Source: Herbaspirillum sp. YR522 (GTDB lineage Bacteria; Pseudomonadota; Gammaproteobacteria; Burkholderiales; Burkholderiaceae_D). From it: a stretch of 32,020 bases of DNA. Of the stretch, positions 1 through 6,541 are shown one piece after another. The stretch lies in NCBI RefSeq assembly GCF_000282575.1, contig NZ_AKJA01000053.1, positions 1 through 32,020 on the forward strand, read 5' to 3'. The position numbers and the translations under genes were made by a program. The notes beneath the pieces are model-generated. The model saw only the letters and a list, made by a program, of their open reading frames with translations, was not told the origin of the DNA and did no database searches. Numbering within the stretch: position 1 is the stretch's first letter; every line of letters begins with the position of its first letter.

Positions 1-31
1 CGTTGATGATCTGCTGGATGAAAATGTCCAT
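1..31 (-). CDS. livH: LivH-type branched-chain amino-acid ABC permease, N-terminal fragment
   Basis: Reading the minus strand from an ATG at 31-29 gives ten codons, MDIFIQQIIN, before the window ends. This is the typical opening of LivH-family permeases (high-affinity branched-chain amino-acid or related amide/urea ABC importers, inner membrane), which usually continue with a glycine and a first membrane helix. An AGGT about five bases upstream is a modest ribosome-binding site. Only the start is visible, so the substrate cannot be said, and the assignment rests on ten residues. The long leader to its right (32-421) appears to belong to this gene. A competing plus-strand reading of 2-52 was considered and set aside. 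Confidence 0.65.
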   Translation of the reverse strand, partial: MDIFIQQIIN

Positions 32-180
32 GAATACCTATCTTCAATCTGAGAGTGTGAAAAATGAACGGACCGTCGGCCACTGGCCTGACGCTCCCGA
101 AACCTGCTGATGAGCAAAATCCGTTCCCGCCCGCTGCGATCCCTGCCGCTGGCCTGGCGGGAAAGAGACGGGCCTTCATA

Positions 181-421
181 AAAAGCACTGGCCGTGCGCT
201 GCCGCACGCCAGCCTGGCGTACTACCGAAATGAAAGCGAATGGAACAAGTCAGCCGAGACCACCTGAGGATGAGTCGGGCGACGGCGCTGGCACAAGGCG
301 AGAAACGATGAACATGACATGCTGGGGTCTCCCTGTCTGCTTCGGACCGCTAGCGGCACACGACCGGCTGGCGACCTGGCTGGTGCATGCCCGCCCGGCG
401 GGGAGCATGTCGAATTCTTGG
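181..421 (-). ncRNA. Candidate structured leader or small RNA upstream of livH
   Basis: The stretch 32-536 contains no convincing gene. On the minus strand, a transcript from the promoter at 428-455 would start near 421 and meet a terminator-like hairpin at 188-212 followed by five U. That gives a discrete RNA of about 240 nt. The first part folds well: a CATGC/GCATG pairing encloses a CCCGC/GCGGG stem (about 385-410). Past the hairpin the leader has a further 8-bp stem (124-131 with 156-163). It could be an attenuated 5' leader of the LivH-type gene or a free small RNA. I recognise no known riboswitch class in it. Confidence 0.35.
188..212 (-). terminator. Terminator-like hairpin in the livH leader (possible attenuator)
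   Basis: Bases 188-198 pair with 203-212 as two 5-bp blocks around one bulged base and a four-base loop. On the minus strand the stem is followed by TGC and then five U (plus-strand A run 180-184). No coding region ends just upstream, so this is not an ordinary gene-end terminator. It lies between the TATAAT promoter and the LivH-type start codon, which is the geometry of an attenuator or of an sRNA end. Confidence 0.5.
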
Positions 422-427
422 TGCGGC

Positions 428-455
428 ATTATACGCACAAGCCATCCGCCGTCCA
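428..455 (-). promoter_or_regulatory. Sigma70-type promoter reading toward livH
   Basis: On the minus strand a perfect TATAAT (428-433) lies 16 bases downstream of TGGACG (450-455), which matches the -35 consensus at four of six positions. Predicted start is near 421. It points away from ispH, whose terminator is immediately behind it, so it should drive the leader RNA and/or the LivH-type gene at the left edge. Confidence 0.6.
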
Positions 456-536
456 CGTCGATTTGATTCTCGCCGCACCGGAAAAATGGCAGCACACATC
501 ACCCGCGGTAACTTGCCTCGGAAGCGAGCCGGAAAA

Positions 537-566
537 GAAAAAAGGCTTGCATGCGCAAGCCTTTTT
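537..566 (-). terminator. Intrinsic terminator of ispH
   Basis: A 7-bp GC-rich stem (544-550 with 555-561, loop ATGC) is flanked by A runs on the left and T runs on the right. On the minus strand it is followed by six U and further U-rich sequence. It starts 24 bp past the ispH stop and closes the fkpB-ispH unit. Confidence 0.85.
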
Positions 567-589
567 CACCATCGGCCATACCCCCTGGT

Positions 590-1558
590 TCAGGCGTCCT
601 GCACGGCGGGCACCGGACGCCCCCCGCCCAAGCCCTTGGGCAAGGGGAAGGTGACATTTTCCTCGATGCCTTCGAGCTTGCGCACGCTGCGTGCGCCGAT
701 TTCCTTGAGACGATCGATCACGGCCTGCACCAGCACTTCCGGTGCCGATGCGCCGGCGGTGACGCCGATGCGATGCTTCCCCGCCACCCATTGCGGATCG
801 ATCAGCGCGGCGCTGTCGACCATGAAGGCCGGCACCCCTTTTTTCTCGGCGACTTCGCGCAAGCGGTTGGAATTGGAACTGTTGGGGCTGCCGACCACGA
901 TCACCACATCCACCTGCGGCGCCATGAACTTGACCGCCTCCTGGCGATTGGTGGTGGCGTAGCAGATGTCGCCCTTCTTCGGTTCGACGATGTCCGGAAA
1001 GCGGGCGCGCAATGCGCTGATGATATCGGCCGTATCGTCCACCGAAAGCGTGGTCTGCGAGACGTAGGCCAGCAATGCCTCGTCTGCGACCTGCAGCAGC
1101 GCCACGTCGCCGACCGTCTCGACCAGGTGCATGCCAGCCTCGGTCTGGCCCATGGTGCCCTCGACCTCCGGATGGCCGGCATGGCCGATCATGATGATCT
1201 CGCGTCCTTCGCGCCGCATCTTGGCCACTTCCATATGGACCTTGGTGACCAGCGGGCAAGTGGCGTCGAACACCGTCAGGCCACGCTGCGCGGCCTCTGC
1301 CTGGATCGCCTTGGACACGCCGTGGGCCGAGAAGATGACGGTGTTGCCGGCCGGCACATCGGCCAGTTCCTCGATGAAGATGGCCCCCTTGGCGCGCAAG
1401 TCGGCCACGACATAGGCGTTGTGCACGATCTCGTGGCGCACATAGATAGGGGCGCCGAACTGCTGCAGGGCGCGCTCGACGATTTCGATGGCACGATCGA
1501 CGCCGGCGCAAAAGCCGCGCGGCTGGGCCAGCAGGATCTCGGTATCCGCGTTATGCAT
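590..1558 (-). CDS. ispH: 4-hydroxy-3-methylbut-2-enyl diphosphate reductase
   Basis: IspH (LytB) carries out the last step of the MEP isoprenoid pathway in the cytosol, reducing HMBPP to IPP and DMAPP with a [4Fe-4S] cluster. The 322-residue protein has full family length. The three cluster cysteines are C17 (GFCAGV), C101 (DATCPLV) and C199 (ICYATTN). Substrate-binding residues are visible as H46 in EIVHN, H79 in SAHGV, the HPEVEG motif with H129 and E131, the TT pair at 169-170 and the [10 protein letters not shown] loop near 224-233. It follows fkpB on the same strand after a 55-bp gap, a common betaproteobacterial pair, and ends at a clear intrinsic terminator. Nothing is missing or unusual. 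Confidence 0.97.
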   Translation of the reverse strand: MHNADTEILLAQPRGFCAGVDRAIEIVERALQQFGAPIYVRHEIVHNAYVVADLRAKGAIFIEELADVPAGNTVIFSAHGVSKAIQAEAAQRGLTVFDATCPLVTKVHMEVAKMRREGREIIMIGHAGHPEVEGTMGQTEAGMHLVETVGDVALLQVADEALLAYVSQTTLSVDDTADIISALRARFPDIVEPKKGDICYATTNRQEAVKFMAPQVDVVIVVGSPNSSNSNRLREVAEKKGVPAFMVDSAALIDPQWVAGKHRIGVTAGASAPEVLVQAVIDRLKEIGARSVRKLEGIEENVTFPLPKGLGGGRPVPAVQDA

Positions 1559-1613
1559 GGTGATGTCCTAATGTCCGGATGTCAGGTTGCAATATCGACA
1601 ATATTCTGTCGGA

Positions 1614-2069
1614 TCACAGAATTCCTATGATTTTGACTTCGAATTTCAATGTCTGCCCCGCCAACGGATGATTGAAGTCGAAAATCGCACCGTCCTGGTC
1701 GATCGATCGCAGGATGCCGGCGAACCGGCCGCCGCCGGGCGCGGCGAAATCGACCAGGTCGCCTACCTTGTACTGTTCGTCCATTGCCGAGTTCTCCTCG
1801 AGCGTGGCGCGCGAGATGCGCTGCACCAGTTCGTCGCTGCGCTCGCCGAAGGCATTGGCCGGGGCCAACTCGAAACTCTGGTGCGCGCCTTCGGGCAGCC
1901 CCAGCAGGCAGGCCTCGAGAAACGGCGCCAGCTGGCCCTGGCCGAACTGCAGCGTCGCGGGCTTGTCGTTGAAGGTGCTGACGATGTCTTCGCCATCCTG
2001 TGATGCGAGGCGGTAATGCAGGGTCAGGTAGGCGCTGTCTGTGACGACTGGAACGGAAGGGCTGGACAT
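1614..2069 (-). CDS. fkpB: FKBP-type peptidyl-prolyl cis-trans isomerase, SlpA family
   Basis: A 151-residue cytosolic FKBP of the SlpA/FkpB class, a proline isomerase and chaperone that is usually encoded next to ispH. The N-terminal and C-terminal parts form the FKBP fold, split by the insert-in-flap domain (roughly residues 70-120). The family signature FDFNHPLAGQTL (about 129-140) is present, together with the early GQGQLAPFLEACLLGL block. The start at 2069 has only a weak ribosome-binding site but gives the normal length. It is the first gene of the minus-strand fkpB-ispH unit and lies back to back with radC. Confidence 0.93.
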   Translation of the reverse strand: MSSPSVPVVTDSAYLTLHYRLASQDGEDIVSTFNDKPATLQFGQGQLAPFLEACLLGLPEGAHQSFELAPANAFGERSDELVQRISRATLEENSAMDEQYKVGDLVDFAAPGGGRFAGILRSIDQDGAIFDFNHPLAGQTLKFEVKIIGIL

Positions 2070-2104
2070 GAAAAAGGACCATCATGAATACACGGTAACC
2101 CGCT

Positions 2105-2110
2105 ATTGTA
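2105..2110 (-). promoter_or_regulatory. Possible -10 element for fkpB-ispH
   Basis: TACAAT on the minus strand, 36 bases upstream of the fkpB start, in the 187-bp divergent region between fkpB and radC. No good -35 hexamer is seen at 16-18 bases, so the call is tentative. No convincing radC promoter or operator was seen in the rest of this gap. Confidence 0.3.
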
Positions 2111-2256
2111 AGCCACGTTTGGACCCGGCGTGCCGCCCCATTGCGAGCCGTCGTGCGCAAGGTGCCGGCCGCGCGGCATGCCCCGGTCGACACGGCACCG
2201 CGCACCACGCCCCGTGCCGGTCGGCCCATCCACTTCCCTGACCTCTTCCATCGACC

Positions 2257-2931
2257 ATGTCCATCATCGACTGGCCCCCGAACCAGCGCCCCCGCGAGCG
2301 GCTCATCCTGCTGGGCGCAGGCGCCCTGTCCGACGCCGAGCTGCTGGCCATTTTCCTGCGCGTAGGCGTGCCCGGCAAGACTGCCGTGGACATGGCGCGC
2401 GAGATATTGCAGCGATTCGGCTCGCTGGAGGCGCTGTTCGGCGCCGCCTTCAAGGAGTTCTCGCAGATGCACGGCCTGGGCCCGGCCAAGTATGCGCAGC
2501 TCCAGGCGGTGCTCGAACTGTCGCGCCGCGCCATCGGCGAAGAACTCAGGAGCGGCATCGAGCTCAGCGCCACCGGCCCGGTCAGCGAATACCTGCAGCT
2601 TTCCTTTCGCGGCAAGGCCTACGAGTCGTTCGTGGTGTTGTTCCTGGATACGCGCAACCGCCTGATCGCCGTCGATGAATTGTTTCGCGGCACCCTCACT
2701 CGCGCCAATGTCTATCCCCGCGAAGTGGTCAAGGCCGCGCTGGCACACAACGCTGCGGGCGTCATCCTGGCGCATAACCATCCCTCCGGCGATCCCGCTC
2801 CCAGCGCTGCCGACGTGGCCCTGACGCAGACGCTCAAGGCCGCGCTGGGCCTGGTGGAAGTGCAGGTGCTCGACCACTTCGTGGTGGCTGGCGGCGACTG
2901 CTACTCGTTTGCCGAGCACGGCTATCTGTAG
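2257..2931 (+). CDS. radC: RadC family protein (JAMM-motif, UPF0758)
   Basis: RadC/YicR family protein of 224 residues, the usual length. The N-terminal half carries helix-hairpin-helix type sequence (around 65-85, MHGLGPAKYA), and the C-terminal half is an MPN/JAMM metalloprotease-like domain. The metal-binding signature is intact: H173, H175, the PSG turn and D186 in the HNHPSGxxxPSxxD motif. Despite the name, a direct repair role is not established for the family. It stands alone on the plus strand, back to back with fkpB and followed by the rpmB promoter region. Chromosomal radC next to rpmB-rpmG is typical of proteobacteria. Confidence 0.95.
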   Translation: MSIIDWPPNQRPRERLILLGAGALSDAELLAIFLRVGVPGKTAVDMAREILQRFGSLEALFGAAFKEFSQMHGLGPAKYAQLQAVLELSRRAIGEELRSGIELSATGPVSEYLQLSFRGKAYESFVVLFLDTRNRLIAVDELFRGTLTRANVYPREVVKAALAHNAAGVILAHNHPSGDPAPSAADVALTQTLKAALGLVEVQVLDHFVVAGGDCYSFAEHGYL

Positions 2932-3003
2932 CGAACAAACGAGGAGGCTGACAAATTGTTAAATCACAAAATAAATAAAGACACACTTGTTTTTCGCAAG
3001 TCA

Positions 3004-3032
3004 TTGAAAAATCAATGTTTTTTATCTATACT
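3004..3032 (+). promoter_or_regulatory. Strong sigma70 promoter of rpmB-rpmG
   Basis: TTGAAA (3004-3009), a 17-base spacer, and TATACT (3027-3032) lie in an AT-rich stretch quite unlike the surrounding GC-rich DNA. Start of transcription is predicted near 3039, about 34 bases before the rpmB start codon. Good match to consensus, as expected for ribosomal protein genes. Confidence 0.8.
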
Positions 3033-3072
3033 CTCGTTTTTCCCAAGTTTGGAAATTTTTAAGGAGTCTCAC

Positions 3073-3309
3073 ATGGCACGTGTTTGCCAAGTCACCGGGA
3101 AGGGGCCGATGGTCGGCAACAACGTTTCCCATGCCAACAACAAGACCAAGCGTCGTTTTCTGCCGAACCTGCAGAACCGTCGTATTTTCGTCGAATCCGA
3201 GAACCGCTGGGTTTCGCTGCGTTTGTCCAACGCCGGCCTGCGCGTGATCGATAAGATCGGCATCGATGCCGTTCTGGTCGACCTGCGCGCTCGCGGCGAA
3301 AAAGTCTAA
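3073..3309 (+). CDS. rpmB: 50S ribosomal protein L28 (bL28)
   Basis: A 78-residue basic protein with the bL28 sequence from [21 protein letters not shown] to the C-terminal DLRARGEKV. It is a structural component of the large ribosomal subunit. The start at 3073 is fixed by an AAGGAG ribosome-binding site at 3061-3066 and by family alignment; the in-frame reading can be opened further upstream (from 2956), but that would include the promoter. The paired zinc cysteines of some bL28 forms are absent: only C5 is present. It is followed after 24 bp by rpmG, in the usual order. Confidence 0.98.
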   Translation: MARVCQVTGKGPMVGNNVSHANNKTKRRFLPNLQNRRIFVESENRWVSLRLSNAGLRVIDKIGIDAVLVDLRARGEKV

Positions 3310-3333
3310 TCAGCAGAGTAAAGGAAATCTATC

Positions 3334-3501
3334 ATGGCGAAATCCGGCCGCGACAAAATCAAACTGGAGTCGACCGCAGGTACAGGTCACTTCTACACCA
3401 CCACCAAGAACAAGCGTACTACGCCCGAGAAGATCACGATCATGAAGTTCGATCCGAAGGCACGTAAGCACGTCGAGTACAAAGAGACCAAGATCAAGTA
3501 A
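3334..3501 (+). CDS. rpmG: 50S ribosomal protein L33 (bL33)
   Basis: A short 55-residue gene, [20 protein letters not shown] to KETKIK, clearly bL33 of the large subunit. It lacks the CxxC pairs of the zinc-binding form, as usual in proteobacteria. An AAAGGA ribosome-binding site lies at 3320-3325. Second and last gene of the rpmB-rpmG operon, ended by the hairpin at 3525-3552. Confidence 0.98.
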   Translation: MAKSGRDKIKLESTAGTGHFYTTTKNKRTTPEKITIMKFDPKARKHVEYKETKIK

Positions 3502-3524
3502 GTCGTCGACTGATCTGCTCTGAA

Positions 3525-3552
3525 CAAAAAACCCGCTCAGGCGGGTTTTTTG
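3525..3552. terminator. Bidirectional intrinsic terminator between rpmG and the ABC permease
   Basis: Stem 3531-3536 with 3541-3546 (ACCCGC/GCGGGT), loop TCAG, with an A run before and a T run after. It terminates rpmB-rpmG on the plus strand (24 bp after the stop) and, being symmetric, the converging ABC-transporter operon on the minus strand. Confidence 0.9.
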
Positions 3553-3579
3553 TTGTCTGGCCGCCACTCCGGGCTTCGA

Positions 3580-4431
3580 TCAGAGCTTCTCGGTCTCGCC
3601 ACTCTTGGGCTGCCACTTCATCAGGCGCTTCTCGATCACCGCCACGGCCAGGTCGAGCACCAGCGCAAACACCGTCAGCACCACGATACCGGCGAAGACG
3701 GTATTGATGTCGAAGCTGCCTTCGGCTTGCAGGATCAGGTAACCCACACCTCGCGCCGAGCCCAGGTACTCGCCCACCACCGCCCCCACGAAGGCCAGGC
3801 CAATCGATGTGTGCAGGCTCGAAAAGACCCATGAGGTGGCCGATGGCAGGTACACCGTGCGCAACAGCTGACGGGCATTGGCGCCCAGCATGCGGGCGTT
3901 GTTGAGCACCACCGGGCTGACTTCCTTGACGCCTTGATAGACGTTGAAGAAGACGATGAAGAACACCAGCGTCACCGCCAGCGCCACCTTGGACCAGATG
4001 CCCAGGCCGAACCACATGGCGAAGATGGGGGCCAGGATCACGCGCGGCATCGAGTTGGCGGCCTTGACGTAGGGGTCGAGAATGGCCGACGCCGTGGGCG
4101 ACAAGGCCAGCCACAGCCCCACGCCCAGGCCCAGGACGGTACCGATGACGAAGGCGAGCACCGTTTCGGTGAGCGTGATGAGCAGGTGCGAATAGATCTC
4201 GGCCGGGAAGTTCAGCGTAAAGAAAGTGGTGTCGCCCAATCCGACTTCCAGCGAGCCGCTGCCCACCGTGAACCAGTCCCAGATACGCTGTGCGACCTTG
4301 ACCGGTTCGCCGAAGAAGAACGCGGTCTGCGGGTTGCGCGTGGCCAGGTGCCACACGGCCAGCACCACCAGCAAGACCAGCACTTGCCACATCCGGATAT
4401 TCTTGTGATTCGGTTTGAAGTATTTCAGCAT
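3580..4431 (-). CDS. ABC importer permease, SsuC/TauC/NMT1-type
   Basis: A 283-residue inner-membrane permease of the BPD_transp_1 family used by sulfonate, taurine, nitrate and thiamine-precursor importers. A membrane helix near residues 13-30 is followed by a soluble stretch with a short insert, then five further hydrophobic segments from about 80 to the C-terminus. The cytoplasmic EAA loop, which docks on the ATPase, is recognisable around 178-197 (NNARMLGANARQLL). It is the last gene of a binding protein - ATPase - permease operon, 17 bp after the ATPase. Substrate cannot be read from sequence; no sulfonatase or other catabolic gene lies beside it. Confidence 0.9.
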   Translation of the reverse strand: MLKYFKPNHKNIRMWQVLVLLVVLAVWHLATRNPQTAFFFGEPVKVAQRIWDWFTVGSGSLEVGLGDTTFFTLNFPAEIYSHLLITLTETVLAFVIGTVLGLGVGLWLALSPTASAILDPYVKAANSMPRVILAPIFAMWFGLGIWSKVALAVTLVFFIVFFNVYQGVKEVSPVVLNNARMLGANARQLLRTVYLPSATSWVFSSLHTSIGLAFVGAVVGEYLGSARGVGYLILQAEGSFDINTVFAGIVVLTVFALVLDLAVAVIEKRLMKWQPKSGETEKL

Positions 4432-4448
4432 GACGATTCCCGTTCCTG

Positions 4449-5258
4449 TTACGCGACGCGCTTTTGTTGTTGATATCCCTTGAGCACTTCGTCACGCAGG
4501 ACGTCCCAGATTTGCTTGTGCAGCTCCACGAAGCGCGGATGCATGCGGATCTCGGCCACATCGCGCGGACGCGGCAGGTCGATCCTGAATTCACCGATGG
4601 GATGGGTGCCGGGGCCGGCCGCCAGCACGATCACGCGGTCGGACATGGCAATGGCCTCGTCCAGGTCGTGGGTAATGAACAGCACCGCCTTCTTCTTGGC
4701 ACTCCACAGGTCCAGCACCTCGTTTTCCATCAGTTGCCGGGTCTGGATGTCGAGCGCCGAGAACGGCTCGTCCATCAGGATGATGTCGGGATCGAGTATC
4801 AGGGTCTGTGCCAGCGCCACGCGCTTGCGCATGCCGCCCGACAGCTGGTGCGGATAGCGGTCGCCAAATCCCTGCAACCCGACCCGGGCCAGCCATTGCT
4901 CGCCCAGCGGCACCGCGTCCGATGGCGGGCAACCGCGGTACTGCAGGCCCGCGATCACATTGTCGAGCGCGCTGCGCCAGGGCATCAGCGCCTCGGCCTG
5001 GAACATGTAGCCGGCACGCCGGTTGATGCCGGTCAATGGTTCGCCGAACACCTGGACGCTACCCGAGGATGGCTGCAGCAGGCCGCCGCCGACGTTGAGC
5101 AGGGTCGATTTTCCGCAGCCTGTCGGGCCCACTACCGAGACGAATTCGCCCGGGGCAATGGCCAGCGTGGTATTGGCCACCGCCGTATAGCGCTGGGAAC
5201 GGTCATCCTTCGATACGAAGGTGCAGGTGATATCGTCGAACAGAAGTGCGGGGGTCAT
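4449..5258 (-). CDS. ABC importer ATPase, SsuB/TauB-type
   Basis: Cytoplasmic ATPase that powers the adjacent permease. Residue numbering from the ATG at 5258 (269 residues): Walker A GPTGCGKST at 44-52, Q-loop Q87, signature LSGGMRKRVALAQ at 139-151, Walker B ending in D163-E164, and H-loop H197. A longer reading extends upstream to 5582, but it runs into the binding-protein gene in another frame; the 5258 start gives the normal family length, although its ribosome-binding site is weak. It sits 145 bp after the binding-protein gene, with strong hairpins in the gap, and 17 bp before the permease. Confidence 0.93.
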   Translation of the reverse strand: MTPALLFDDITCTFVSKDDRSQRYTAVANTTLAIAPGEFVSVVGPTGCGKSTLLNVGGGLLQPSSGSVQVFGEPLTGINRRAGYMFQAEALMPWRSALDNVIAGLQYRGCPPSDAVPLGEQWLARVGLQGFGDRYPHQLSGGMRKRVALAQTLILDPDIILMDEPFSALDIQTRQLMENEVLDLWSAKKKAVLFITHDLDEAIAMSDRVIVLAAGPGTHPIGEFRIDLPRPRDVAEIRMHPRFVELHKQIWDVLRDEVLKGYQQQKRVA

Positions 5259-5323
5259 GAGTGTTGCTCTTGCGTTAGTGAAACCGGAAACGGTGGATAT
5301 CGATACGCGCGGCGAATAGGCAA

Positions 5324-5398
5324 ATGCCCGTCGCCGGGCATCGTGGCGTTGCAGGTCGCAATGCCGGGCCAACCAGGCGCGGGCCTGGCTGGCCCGGC
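5324..5398 (-). repeat. Intercistronic stem-loops between binding-protein and ATPase genes
   Basis: Bases 5363-5378 pair with 5383-5398 over 16 positions with a four-base loop. The single non-Watson-Crick position is a G.U pair only in the minus-strand RNA, which argues for selection on that transcript. A second, 7-bp hairpin lies at 5324-5330 with 5335-5341. Neither is followed by a U tract. The large stem starts 6 bp after the binding-protein stop. Such structures typically protect the upstream message and lower downstream expression, giving excess binding protein. Confidence 0.65.
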
Positions 5399-5403
5399 GC
5401 AAT

Positions 5404-6441
5404 TTACTTGTACTTGGCGTTGGCCTTCTGGACAAACGAATTGGTGAATGTCTTGGACAGGTCCACCTGTTTGTCGGCCAGCGACGGCTCGAAGGCCTTG
5501 AGGGTACGCAATGCGGTATCGGGACCGCCCGGTGGGAAGTAGCCATCGGGCGAAATCGCCTGGCGCACCTTGGTGAAGGCATCGATGTACAGCGCGCGGT
5601 CGCCCAGCAGGTAGCTCTCGGGAACGGCCTTGATGATGTCTGACGGGCCGGCCTTCTGGATCCATTTCAGTGCACGCACCATGGCGTTGGTCAGCGCCTG
5701 GGTGGTGTTGGGATACTTTTGCACGAACGCCGCCGACGCATACAGCGTGGCCGCCGGCATCGGGCCGCCGAAGACGTCGTTGGTGTCCTTCAGGGTGCGG
5801 GTGTCGGCGATGGTCTTGATCTCGTTGTTCTGTTCCAGCATCGAGATCACCGGATCGAGATTGGCGATGGCATCGATCTGGCCCGAACGGATCGCCGAGA
5901 TGGCACCGGCCGCGGCGCCCACGCCGATGAAGGACACGTCGGTCGGTTTCAGGCCGGCCTTGGCCAGCACGTAGCTGGCCATGATGCTGGTGGACGACCC
6001 CGGCGCGGTCACGCCGATCTTCTTGCCCTTGAGATCGGCCACGGTCTTGTAGTTGGGCATGGTCTTGTTGTTGGCGGCCAGGACGATCTGTGGCGCACGC
6101 CCCTGCAGCACGAAGGCCACGATGGGCTGGTTCTTGACCTGCATGTTGATGGTGTGCTCGTAGGCGCCCGAGACCACATCGGCGCTGCCCCCCACCAGCG
6201 CCTGCAAGGCCTTGGCGCCGCCGGCGAAGTCGGAAATCTCGACCTGCAGGCCTTCATCCTTGAAATAGCCGAGCTGCTCGGCAATCGTCAGGGGCAGGTA
6301 GTAGAACAGGTTCTTGCCGCCCACGGCGATGGACACCTTGGGCTTCTCCAGGGCCTGCGCGGAGGCATTGGTGTTGAACGAAAGATAACCGGCCAGGAAC
6401 AGGCCTGCGGCGATTGCCAATTGCTTCCAGCTGAATTTCAT
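5404..6441 (-). CDS. ABC importer substrate-binding protein, NMT1/SsuA family
   Basis: A 345-residue periplasmic binding protein. Residues 1-29 form a Sec signal peptide (basic MKFSWK, hydrophobic core, likely cut after NASAQA). The mature part begins with a typical beta-strand (VSIAVGGKNLFYYLPLTIAEQLGYFKDEGL) and has the NMT1/THI5-like pattern DFAGGAKALQALVGGSADV and the GKKIGVTAPGSSTSI loop. The start is fixed by a strong GGAGGAGAC site just upstream. It is the first gene of the three-gene importer and lies 100 bp after the CoA-transferase gene. Possible ligands include sulfonates, aromatic or pyrimidine compounds; nothing in the sequence decides. Confidence 0.92.
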   Translation of the reverse strand: MKFSWKQLAIAAGLFLAGYLSFNTNASAQALEKPKVSIAVGGKNLFYYLPLTIAEQLGYFKDEGLQVEISDFAGGAKALQALVGGSADVVSGAYEHTINMQVKNQPIVAFVLQGRAPQIVLAANNKTMPNYKTVADLKGKKIGVTAPGSSTSIMASYVLAKAGLKPTDVSFIGVGAAAGAISAIRSGQIDAIANLDPVISMLEQNNEIKTIADTRTLKDTNDVFGGPMPAATLYASAAFVQKYPNTTQALTNAMVRALKWIQKAGPSDIIKAVPESYLLGDRALYIDAFTKVRQAISPDGYFPPGGPDTALRTLKAFEPSLADKQVDLSKTFTNSFVQKANAKYK

Positions 6442-6499
6442 TATGTCTCCTCCAGATATCGTGGATGGGTTGGTTTTTTTCTACTGCATCATCGGCGTC

Positions 6500-6525
6500 G
6501 GCGGCGATTGCCAGGCATCGCCGCC
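6500..6525 (-). repeat. Intercistronic hairpin after the CoA-transferase gene
   Basis: A perfect 9-bp stem, 6500-6508 with 6517-6525, with an 8-base loop, placed 17 bp past the CoA-transferase stop and about 60 bp before the binding-protein start. On the minus strand no U tract follows directly, so it is at best a weak or factor-dependent terminator or an RNA-stability element. Confidence 0.5.
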
Positions 6526-6541
6526 CATGGTGCGCCTGTTA

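Noticed and set aside
2-52. Plus-strand tail of an upstream gene (VDDLLDENVHEYLSSI then stop)
   Set aside because: The opposite strand gives a far better match, the first ten residues of a LivH-type permease, and the two cannot both be coding here without an unusual overlap.
64-495. Several open frames of 67-111 codons on both strands between livH and ispH
   Set aside because: No ribosome sites, no recognisable domains, and they cross the predicted promoter and hairpin; typical chance frames in GC-rich DNA.
2956-3072. N-terminal extension of rpmB
   Set aside because: The extension would include the promoter; the AAGGAG at 3061-3066 and the bL28 N-terminus fix the start at 3073.
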